Positions 29,231-34,979 of a stretch of DNA of 34,979 nucleotides are shown here, piece by piece. The notes under the pieces are model-generated. The model made no database searches, was not told where the DNA came from, and saw only the letters and a list, made by a program, of their open reading frames with translations. The position numbers and the translations under genes are program-made. Position 1 is the first letter of the stretch. Each line of letters starts with the position of its first letter. The DNA comes from a virus, in the IMG/VR virus record IMGVR_UViG_3300030044_000053, positions 1-34,979 of that record; one strand, given 5' to 3'.

Positions 29231-29576
29231 CGTTGCCGCCATGCGAGAGGCGGGCTGGTCAGTTGCAGTTCATAATGACTACCGGCTCAACGGCGAGCGG
29301 ATGACGTTCTGGTTGTGGACGCATCCAAGCGGACAGTGGGTCAAAGGGGAAGGCGAGACAGACGAGGTTGCGCTTGGAGAGTGCTTACGCGCCATCCCCA
29401 TCCCCGCCGCCCAGCCAGACCCCCGCGACGAGGCGCTGCGGCTCGCGCGGGAGGCGTTGGAAATAATCGCGGGTCGCCGCCAATGTATCGACAACCTTAT
29501 GGGAAATACTGACGTAGCACTAGCCGCCCTCGCCGCCATCGACGCGCTGAGGCGCGAAGCGCCGTTGAAGGAGTGA
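29211..29576 (+). CDS. 121-aa phage protein downstream of tad2
   Basis: MTHPADPVAAMREAGWSVAV, then a Trp-rich middle (MTFWLWTHPSGQWVKGEGET) and a helical C-terminus (DEALRLAREALEIIAGRRQC). ATG 29211 overlaps the tad2 stop (ATGA). The C-terminal helix pattern is common in small phage proteins. Function unknown. Confidence 0.65.
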   Translation: MTHPADPVAAMREAGWSVAVHNDYRLNGERMTFWLWTHPSGQWVKGEGETDEVALGECLRAIPIPAAQPDPRDEALRLAREALEIIAGRRQCIDNLMGNTDVALAALAAIDALRREAPLKE

Positions 29577-29581
29577 TGGGG

Positions 29582-29983
29582 ATGAGCGAGCTAGAAATTC
29601 ACGCGGTTCCGAAGAACCTATACTACCACGAAGTCGCTTACGTGCGTGGCCTTAAAGCTCGCGCCGAGAAGGCGGAACGCGAACGGGATGAGGTAATAAC
29701 CGCCGCGAATGCTCGCATTGCGGAGTTGGAGAAGGACGCCGCGCGTTGGCGCGCGCTGGTCACAACGTTCGGCCCAGAAATGGACGTCTCCACTCCGCAC
29801 CGTCCGCACACCATGCTGATCGCCATCGACACAGAGGGGTGCGAGGTCCGTGAGGATGGGAATCTTGATTTCAAAGAAACGCTTGAGCGCGCGTTGGACG
29901 ACGAAATTAAGAGACAATCCGCCGCCGCCGCCGCCGCCGCCGCCTCCGCCGCAGACCTCCGCAAGGCGGGAGATGGGATATGA
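29582..29983 (+). CDS. Coiled-coil phage protein with poly-Ala run
   Basis: A 133-aa protein. A coiled coil (about 22-60: RAEKAERERDEVITAANARI) is followed by a folded part and a C-terminal SAAAAAAAASAAD stretch encoded by (GCC)8. AAGGAG lies 8 bp before ATG 29582; ATG 29576 is an alternative. Its C-terminal DLRKAGDGI region shares 14 bp (CCTCCGCAAGGCGG) with the end of the gene at 30441. Function unknown. Confidence 0.65.
   Translation: MSELEIHAVPKNLYYHEVAYVRGLKARAEKAERERDEVITAANARIAELEKDAARWRALVTTFGPEMDVSTPHRPHTMLIAIDTEGCEVREDGNLDFKETLERALDDEIKRQSAAAAAAAASAADLRKAGDGI
29921..29944 (+). repeat. (GCC)8 trinucleotide repeat
   Basis: Eight perfect GCC codons encoding poly-Ala inside the coiled-coil gene. 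This tract is prone to slippage. It also creates a long open Pro- or Gly-rich frame in other frames, which is not a gene. Confidence 0.9.
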
Positions 29984-30042
29984 CAGGCATTCCCCACGGA
30001 CCCATCCCCATGACAGCGCCAGCCACAAGGACGATAGACTGA
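29980..30042 (+). CDS. Possible 20-aa linker peptide ORF
   Basis: ATG 29980 overlaps the preceding stop (ATGA), and its TGA overlaps the next ATG (TGATG). MTGIPHGPIPMTAPATRTID has no recognisable feature. It may simply keep ribosomes moving from the coiled-coil gene to the gene at 30042. Confidence 0.35.
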   Translation: MTGIPHGPIPMTAPATRTID

Positions 30043-30302
30043 TGAGCGAACAATCATACGAACTCGGCGAACTGCTTTACAGACATCTCGCGACTGAGAT
30101 TGATGAAGCGGAACTCGCGATCAGAATCATGGAGCGCGCTCTGATGATGAAGCGGAGCGACGGCAAGATTTCGCGCGACCTATTGGCAGAGTCGCGAGCG
30201 CTTATCGTTGCGAGCGGAGACGATTTCCCGTTTGACGACATGGCGCGCATCGCAATCGAGTATTTCCGCGAGTGCATCGAGAAGGGACATCGGCCCGCAT
30301 GA
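30042..30302 (+). CDS. 86-aa helical small phage protein
   Basis: MSEQSYELGELLYRHLATEI is followed by DEAELAIRIMERALMMKRSD, an all-helical acidic protein. The start overlaps the 20-codon frame and the stop overlaps the decayed HTH gene (ATGA). Function unknown. Confidence 0.6.
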   Translation: MSEQSYELGELLYRHLATEIDEAELAIRIMERALMMKRSDGKISRDLLAESRALIVASGDDFPFDDMARIAIEYFRECIEKGHRPA

Positions 30303-30469
30303 CCCCGCCAGCCTATTCGCCCCGCGATCTGGCGGAACACTGGCAATGCTCGGAGCGCCATGTGCGCAACCTTAATACGAAAAGGACTTAGCCGAGTGGG
30401 AACGGAAAGCCCCTCATCATTTGCAGCAAGGATGCGCCCCATGACAGACACACCCACACCCGGATTTGA
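30299..30469 (+). pseudogene. Decayed helix-turn-helix (AlpA/excisionase-like) gene
   Basis: The first 30 codons (MTPPAYSPRDLAEHWQCSER, then HVRN) match the start of AlpA/excisionase-type HTH proteins and then hit TAG at 30391. In the +1 frame the expected continuation LIRKG appears, as if one T was inserted near 30372. Back in the first frame after the stop, SGNGKPLIICSKDAP looks like the family's C-terminal strand. Two compensating indels plus a stop indicate a dead gene. A 30-residue functional peptide cannot be excluded. Confidence 0.6.
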
Positions 30470-30938
30470 TTTGGAGAGGATGCGAGACGCGGCGAAGAGG
30501 GCGACGCCGGGGCCTTGGACGCGCGAGAAACCGCCTGTAGGCGATGGGGGATTTCGCGAGGGATGCGCTGTCGCCGCGACCTATGGCCGGCAGACAATCT
30601 ACGCCAACCCGCCGGGAGGGTCATTCCCGAGTTTCGATGCTGACCATATCGCCGCGTCCAACCCCGCCTCCGTCCTCGCGCTGATCGCCGCCTATGAGGC
30701 AGAGAAGGAACGGGCGGATGAGAATTTCAAAGATGCAAAAGCCTATTCTGATGCGGCTAAGATGTGGCGTGATGAATGTGAGCTTGAGCGTGGGCATGTT
30801 TCCCATTTACGCGCCCAACTTGGCGCGATCACCGACCAGCATGCCGCGCACGGATGGCGGACGGCAGATGACGCGGCAATGCGCGTTGAGCGCGACGCCC
30901 TCGCCGAAAACCTCCGCAAGGCGGTCACTAAGGCTTAG
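30441..30938 (+). CDS. Ea22-like phage protein with ATPGPW motif
   Basis: 165 aa from ATG 30441 (AAGGA 8 bp upstream). RATPGPWTREKPP is followed by DADHIAASNPASVLALIAAY and a coiled-coil end, the usual layout of Ea22-like early phage proteins of unknown role. It shares the x-TPGPW theme with the gene at 10466. It is the last gene of the rightward operon and its 3' end overlaps the converging gene by 11 bp. Confidence 0.75.
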   Translation: MTDTPTPGFDLERMRDAAKRATPGPWTREKPPVGDGGFREGCAVAATYGRQTIYANPPGGSFPSFDADHIAASNPASVLALIAAYEAEKERADENFKDAKAYSDAAKMWRDECELERGHVSHLRAQLGAITDQHAAHGWRTADDAAMRVERDALAENLRKAVTKA

Positions 30939-31203
30939 CCTGCGACCAAAACTGATGCACGCCCCAGCCAATCCCAGCCGCTAGGGTCACGACAATCGAC
31001 GCCATAACGGCGAGTGTCTTCCTGATCCCGCTCCACTCGTTAAGCGCAACAGTCCATTCGTTCGACCGATCAATGAGGGCGTCCAAGCTCTTGTCGGTGC
31101 GCTGCATAAATTCGTTGTGCCGGCGCTCGTGGTCGCCGAACTTTTGTTCGAGTAGGGCGATTCTCATCCGAAGATCCTCCAAGACCTCAACCCTATCTGC
31201 CAC
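30928..31203 (-). CDS. Coiled coil plus C-terminal membrane helix (XhlA-like lysis-region protein)
   Basis: A 91-aa protein: MADRVEVLEDLRMRIALLEQ begins a coiled coil to about 55, then a transmembrane helix (LAVMASIVVTLAAGIGWGVH) and a short end. This topology resembles hemolysin XhlA-type proteins in lysis cassettes. It is the last gene of the leftward lysis group and converges with the early operon. Role in lysis is inferred from shape and place. Confidence 0.65.
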   Translation of the reverse strand: MADRVEVLEDLRMRIALLEQKFGDHERRHNEFMQRTDKSLDALIDRSNEWTVALNEWSGIRKTLAVMASIVVTLAAGIGWGVHQFWSQAKP

Positions 31204-31215
31204 GGTTGCGGCCCC

Positions 31216-31437
31216 TTAGTTTGCGACGGGAGCGAAGCAGACTATGCCGCCCCACCAGAAGTGGCAGGCTAGGAACCCAACCACCAGCCCCGCCACAAAC
31301 GGCAACGGGGGCCACGCCGCCGAGAAGTCCCATACGGTGCGGCTAAGGGTCTGGCGTCCTGTGCGCAGCGCATAAGCCTCGAAGCAGCCGAAGCTCACCG
31401 CGATGAACACCACCCATCCTACCCAGAATAGCTCCAT
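31216..31437 (-). CDS. Two-helix membrane protein, holin candidate
   Basis: A 73-aa protein: MELFWVGWVVFIAVSFGCFE is helix 1, a polar loop with TGRQTLSRTVWDFSAAWPPL, and helix 2 (FVAGLVVGFLACHFWWGG). The size, two helices and lysis-gene neighbourhood suit a class II holin, but the loop is conserved-looking and the family is generally annotated only as a membrane protein. Confidence 0.65.
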   Translation of the reverse strand: MELFWVGWVVFIAVSFGCFEAYALRTGRQTLSRTVWDFSAAWPPLPFVAGLVVGFLACHFWWGGIVCFAPVAN

Positions 31438-31438
31438 T

Positions 31439-32056
31439 CTACGGGGTCCCGGTTGCGCTTGGGGTCGGCGTTGCGGCCGGTGTCAGTAGTGGCGCGACCG
31501 TCGTCGTTGACGCGGGCGAGGGCGTCGGCACCGCATACCCCGCCGGCTGCGTGCCGAGGGTCACACTCGGGATCTTCGCGCATAGGGTCTGCAACGTGAT
31601 CGGCGGGGGCACGCCCAACCCCATTTGTGCGATGCCGCCCAGCAAATCCCCCGAGACGGTCTGACATGCGCTCGTCTGACATAGCGCCTTCGCTGCCGAT
31701 GTCGCCAATCGCAGAGCCTCGGCGTCACTGGCCGCCTTCAGAGTCAGCGGGATCGGGTGCGCCTTCAGCACGCCGACAAACGTCTCGGCAGCTTTCCAAC
31801 ACGCATACCCGGTCCAGTCCTGCAATGCTGGGTTTTGAATCGCCAACGTCTCGGCGGCAGTGAGATCTCCGCCTACCCAATTTGCGATGTCCGTGAAGAC
31901 GTTCGAGCCCCCGATCAGACTGCCTCCAGGCTTCACGCCATCGACAGTCACCCCATTGGCATTCGCCGCATTCTGCTTCAGCAGGTTTCCAAGCGGGTCT
32001 GCCGCGGCAGACGTCATGATCGCAAGGCCGATCGCCACGCTGATTAGGGTTCTCAT
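31439..32056 (-). CDS. Exported protein of the lysis cassette
   Basis: A 205-aa protein with a signal peptide (MRTLISVAIGLAIMTSAAAD, cleavage near residue 19). GAGG precedes ATG 32056, which overlaps the upstream stop. The mature part has four Cys (YACW, ALCQTSACQT, TLCAK) and ends in a Pro/Thr/Ser-rich tail (TPSPASTTTVAPLLTPAATP). It probably acts in the periplasm; a spanin-like function is a possibility but it lacks an obvious coiled coil. Confidence 0.7.
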   Translation of the reverse strand: MRTLISVAIGLAIMTSAAADPLGNLLKQNAANANGVTVDGVKPGGSLIGGSNVFTDIANWVGGDLTAAETLAIQNPALQDWTGYACWKAAETFVGVLKAHPIPLTLKAASDAEALRLATSAAKALCQTSACQTVSGDLLGGIAQMGLGVPPPITLQTLCAKIPSVTLGTQPAGYAVPTPSPASTTTVAPLLTPAATPTPSATGTP

Positions 32057-32292
32057 TTCGGGTACCTCGGATCTTGATAGCCTTGCGGCGCGACGACGGT
32101 GGCGTTCTCTGGCACCTTCTTCATATTCCAGTGCATCCACACACCGACCGCCAAGAACCCCAGGTCAACGAGGTCCGTCGCAAGCGCGGCGATGGAATCC
32201 GCCCCAAGGTTCTGATGCAGCGCCCCCGCCATACCGGACAGCGCCATAATGGCGATCTTGATTGCTAGTGACTTCTGCTCGTCAGTGTTCAT
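32053..32292 (-). CDS. Putative holin-like membrane protein (79 aa)
   Basis: MNTDEQKSLAIKIAIMALSG is followed by a short loop and a second hydrophobic helix (LVDLGFLAVGVWMHWNM), then a polar tail. It resembles small phage holins of the Pam3-gp28-like type; that comparison is tentative. AAGGAG lies shortly before ATG 32292. Confidence 0.6.
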   Translation of the reverse strand: MNTDEQKSLAIKIAIMALSGMAGALHQNLGADSIAALATDLVDLGFLAVGVWMHWNMKKVPENATVVAPQGYQDPRYPK

Positions 32293-32314
32293 TTCCGTTC
32301 TCCTTTCAGTCTTA

Positions 32315-32434
32315 CTACTTGCCGCCGCGCCACATATAGGCGACGACGATCATCACTGCGCAGACGCAGCCGCCGCCGATCACGATGCAGGCCGCGAAAT
32401 AGGCGGCGGCGAAGGCGTCGGGGATCGGAGGCAC
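32315..32434 (-). CDS. 39-aa single-pass membrane protein
   Basis: GTG 32434, 7 bp after AAGGA, gives VPPIPDAFAAAYFAACIVIG and a transmembrane helix continuing to VVAYMWRGGK, with a TAG-TAA double stop. It fills the gap between the lysozyme-like gene and the holin candidate. Function unknown; small lysis-timing proteins are a possible comparison. Confidence 0.55.
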   Translation of the reverse strand: MPPIPDAFAAAYFAACIVIGGGCVCAVMIVVAYMWRGGK

Positions 32435-32438
32435 GGCG

Positions 32439-32903
32439 TCATCCTTGGGTTGCTAACCAAACCTCGATCTGCCCCGCTATGGAGACGCGGCGATCGACCG
32501 CCCCGCCGGCCGATGCGCGCTCAAACCCTCCGGCCCACGCCCGCGTCGCGTCCGCGCCATTCGTGGCGATGTTCAGCGCGTTCAACGTCACGGCATTGGC
32601 CGGCATGGCGAGCGCGAACAGTACCGCATCGACATGCCGGGCGAGATCGGGCTCTGTGCGAATGTCGATCCCGAGAGCGCCCGCAATCGGCTCGCCGTAG
32701 AACTGCCATTTGAGCTGCCACGGACCAAAGCTCTGCCCGTGATCTCCGACGATGACGGGCTTCCAAGCCGATTCCGCGTAGCCGTTGGCGAGCGCCGCCA
32801 CGATGAACGGATTGGCCTTCTCATGCGCTCGGAAGGCGTCAACGATGGTCCGTGCGCGGCTCCATGACGAATCGGTCGGATGCGGGAGGATGATCGGGGT
32901 CAT
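32439..32903 (-). CDS. Lysozyme-like muramidase (phage tail lysozyme / lytic transglycosylase fold)
   Basis: 154 aa from ATG 32903, which overlaps the amidase stop. The lysozyme-like centre has NGYAESAW with candidate catalytic E44 and GDHGQSFGPWQ at 53-63, the pattern of tail-lysozyme and transglycosylase folds. There is no signal peptide or SAR segment, so release depends on a holin. With the neighbouring amidase it gives two peptidoglycan-cleaving activities. Confidence 0.75.
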   Translation of the reverse strand: MTPIILPHPTDSSWSRARTIVDAFRAHEKANPFIVAALANGYAESAWKPVIVGDHGQSFGPWQLKWQFYGEPIAGALGIDIRTEPDLARHVDAVLFALAMPANAVTLNALNIATNGADATRAWAGGFERASAGGAVDRRVSIAGQIEVWLATQG

Positions 32904-33664
32904 GCGTGTTTGCTCAGGTAGTCCGCGATGGCGGCAATGCTCGCCGCTCCGATCTGTCCATCCACAAACAGATGCGCCCCGCGTGCATTCAGGAAAGACT
33001 GCACCCACGACGCCCGCTCTGTCGGGTCGGCTGGCGGTGCCGCCGGCAGTGGATCAACCCGAGACGCGCCGCCGTGCGAAGGCTCAAGCGGGACGTTCAT
33101 CGCAGGCGCTACCGCGCTTGGCCTAGGAGCCCCGTGGAGCGCCCATTCTGGCAAAGGAGAGGGGAGCGCCTTGTACGCCGCCACTACCGTGTCCATGAAC
33201 CCCCGCCATTCGGGGCTATTGACGCCGAAGCAATCCACATGGCCGCCGCCCGATGCGCCGAGGTCGTGATGCTGGCAAACCCCGCGCCCCTGTCCGCCCT
33301 GAGCCCATAGCGGCGGAATCGAATAGGCCGCGCAAAGCCACGCCACGATCTGCGCCGCCGCCTGCACGGTCTGCGGAGCCATTCCCTGCGCCGACACGCC
33401 CTCGATTTCCAAGCTCACGCCTGCCGAGTTGAACGCGCATTGCGCCCATGCTTTCTGCCCGAGCGGCACGAGTTGCGAAACTTCCGAGCCGTCCGCCTTC
33501 ATGACCAAATGCGCCGATGCATTCGCTTGAGGAGAGCATAGCCACGCGACCGATCCCGCATAGCTGCCCTCAGTCCGATGAACAATTACGAGGTCATGCC
33601 GGATCGGCGTCGCGGAGAAGTTGGGCGATGGTCTCTGTTTTACGGGCGGAAGGATCATTGTCAT
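32900..33664 (-). CDS. N-acetylmuramoyl-L-alanine amidase with peptidoglycan-binding end
   Basis: 254 aa from ATG 33664 (GAGG 9 bp upstream). The amidase_2 fold spans about 20-150, with zinc-ligand candidates H29 (VIVHRTEG), H132/H133 (CQHHDLG) and the HVDCFG segment (142-147). After a Pro/Ala linker, a C-terminal peptidoglycan-binding-like domain follows (VQSFLNARGAHLFVDGQIGA). It hydrolyses the bond between MurNAc and the stem peptide at host lysis. It is 25 bp downstream of the tail-spike-like gene. Confidence 0.85.
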   Translation of the reverse strand: MTMILPPVKQRPSPNFSATPIRHDLVIVHRTEGSYAGSVAWLCSPQANASAHLVMKADGSEVSQLVPLGQKAWAQCAFNSAGVSLEIEGVSAQGMAPQTVQAAAQIVAWLCAAYSIPPLWAQGGQGRGVCQHHDLGASGGGHVDCFGVNSPEWRGFMDTVVAAYKALPSPLPEWALHGAPRPSAVAPAMNVPLEPSHGGASRVDPLPAAPPADPTERASWVQSFLNARGAHLFVDGQIGAASIAAIADYLSKHA

Positions 33665-33689
33665 TTTAGGTTGCCTCAGTTGCGGCGTA

Positions 33690-34979
33690 TCAATACGTTC
33701 CGAGCGGACCTGGAGGCGTAAATGTCCAGCCGTTCCATCCGTTCGCGCCGACGTTGTTCGCGGCGTTATCGACCAGCGAAAGAGCCGTTCCGCCATTTGG
33801 CGCGGGCTTGAACACAAACGGATTGCCGACGAAGTTGATGGAGCCGCCGGTCTGTGTCAGCCATGTGTGTCCGGTCGAAGGCGAGCCCCCGTCCAGCATC
33901 GTGTTAGCGATGAAAAGATTGCCCCCTGTCTGGCTGACGAACGACGACGCCGAACCTACAATACCGTCCCACAAATATCCGCCGGAAATGGAAAGCGACC
34001 CGGACGACAGCGAAATAGCCGTCTGCGTTAACGGTAGATAGATGTTAGATATAAGCACACGACATGCCGGGTTCGCGGCAACTGACAGCGGAGTCCCGGC
34101 CGATCCTGCACTCTTGGTCGAATACAGCCGACCGATCTGCGCCCAAAAGCAATTTGCAACCGACAGGTTCGCGTTATTGCCGTCGAGCATGATATCGCCG
34201 AAGTTGGCGAAGGAAAATGTGCTTGTGAGATTTACCTTGCCGGTCCAAGACTGAATATGACCGAACGCGCCGCCATCCGTCGCGCCGATGTTCGCGGCCA
34301 CGGTCGCGCCGTCGTAGAAAACATTTTGCAGCGCATAATAATTTGGGGCCGGCGATGGGTTGACGTTGGCCGCGCCGAAATTCCAAAACTCGTAGTCATC
34401 GAACTGCGGAAAGTTGTGGATGCCGTCAACGTCCAGCCCGATATTGAATGCGGACGCCAGCGCATAGCCCATGTGCGCGGTAGACGTTCCGTGCAAATAG
34501 ATGCCGTTCCATGCCTGCTCAACAAATATTTCGTCAAGGTATGGATTGCGGACGTTGTAGCCGTAGATCGCCCAAGGATATTTGCACGGCGACGACCCTG
34601 GTGTATTGCCTGAGCATGATCCGAGCGGTGCAAATGCCGCCCGTGGCGAAGCGAAGTTTACGCTTTCGCCAGATGCGATAGCTGCGCCGATAGGCGACGA
34701 CAGCGTGATTGTTGAGCCGACAATGTTTGTAACTGTCACATAGTTGCTTGGGTAGGCTCCATAATTGCCCCACGGGAGTGCTGCGGGGTTGACGGGATCG
34801 GCGGCGTACATGCCAACAGCAATCTGCCCGGTCGCACCCGATATCGTCAGCGTCGAGCTTCCCGCCACAGCGGCTGTAGCCTTTGCCGTAACGTCTGGCG
34901 GGAAATGTTCGTAAACCCGCAGACGCTTGAGACACGGCCTCGCGAGATTGTTTTGCGAAGTCGCGATGAGTGTGATGAC
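33690..34979 (-). CDS. Tail fibre/tail-spike-like protein, partial (5' end beyond right edge)
   Basis: An open frame of 429 codons running in from the right edge. It is rich in Gly, Ser, Asn and Thr with repeating short beta segments (IAVGMYAADPVNP, GGYLWDGIVGSAS, QTGGNLFIAN, QTGGSINFVGN), as in right-handed beta-helix tail spikes and pectate-lyase-like folds. No catalytic signature is visible in this part. It would bind or degrade host surface polysaccharide. An apparent start at 34868 is only an internal GTG. Confidence 0.75.
   Translation of the reverse strand, partial: VITLIATSQNNLARPCLKRLRVYEHFPPDVTAKATAAVAGSSTLTISGATGQIAVGMYAADPVNPAALPWGNYGAYPSNYVTVTNIVGSTITLSSPIGAAIASGESVNFASPRAAFAPLGSCSGNTPGSSPCKYPWAIYGYNVRNPYLDEIFVEQAWNGIYLHGTSTAHMGYALASAFNIGLDVDGIHNFPQFDDYEFWNFGAANVNPSPAPNYYALQNVFYDGATVAANIGATDGGAFGHIQSWTGKVNLTSTFSFANFGDIMLDGNNANLSVANCFWAQIGRLYSTKSAGSAGTPLSVAANPACRVLISNIYLPLTQTAISLSSGSLSISGGYLWDGIVGSASSFVSQTGGNLFIANTMLDGGSPSTGHTWLTQTGGSINFVGNPFVFKPAPNGGTALSLVDNAANNVGANGWNGWTFTPPGPLGTY

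Noticed and set aside
1-34979. Integrase, att site, transposase or insertion sequence
   Set aside because: No tyrosine or serine recombinase motifs, DDE transposase or terminal inverted repeats were recognised anywhere in the window.

Overview
The window is almost wall-to-wall tailed-phage DNA (or a prophage interior). It encodes terminase small and large subunits, a portal, a PrimPol-helicase, two SF2 helicases, a single-strand-annealing recombination set, a lysis cassette and a tail-spike-like protein. No host housekeeping genes, rRNA or recognisable tRNA were found. An alphaproteobacterial host, probably of the Hyphomicrobiales type, is suggested by a GcrA-family cell-cycle regulator homologue and by several small-protein families I associate with phages of that group. 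The roughly 800-aa portal with a long helical C-terminus and an Sf6-type small terminase suggest a P22/Sf6-like packaging module; virion morphology is an inference.

Layout. (1) 1-9059, minus strand: packaging and head genes read leftward from a regulator (8685-9059) and an AT-rich, gene-free block (8206-8684), through small genes, TerS, TerL and portal, into an Ala/Pro/Ser-rich protein that runs off the left edge. (2) 9208-10783, plus strand: a five-gene island of small proteins, including an Ala/Trp tetrapeptide-repeat protein, divergent from the 8685 regulator across a short region with an inverted repeat. (3) 10785-24024, minus strand: the replication, recombination and DNA-modification operon (PrimPol-helicase, SF2 helicase, DNA methyltransferase, SNF2-like helicase, GcrA-like protein, Cas4-like nuclease, RNase H, DUF669 SSB-like protein, Sak4-like ATPase, VRR-NUC nuclease). 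At its upstream end lie a small HTH regulator and a rho-independent terminator. (4) 24162-30938, plus strand: an early operon of about 20 small, tightly overlapping accessory genes behind a sigma70-like promoter. It includes a DUF7666-like repeat protein, a ParB-like protein, a MazG-like protein and a Tad2-type (DUF2829) anti-Thoeris candidate. (5) 30928-34979, minus strand: small membrane and exported proteins (holin candidates), a lysozyme-like protein, an amidase, and a tail-spike-like gene open at the right edge.

The minus-strand late genes leave the left edge after the portal and the minus-strand tail/lysis genes enter from the right edge. The window therefore reads as part of a circular or terminally redundant map whose missing piece (capsid and most tail genes) joins the two edges. 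No integrase, att site or DNA polymerase is visible.

The observation I consider most worth pursuing is that several single genes (RNase H, the DUF7666-like gene, tad2) are bracketed by short direct repeats of a gene boundary, with an orphaned start of the downstream gene left behind in two cases. A related repeat links the starts of two zinc-motif genes. These look like footprints of one-gene-at-a-time cassette insertion. Other notable items are the GcrA-like/methyltransferase/SNF2 neighbourhood and a predicted leaderless repressor transcript.
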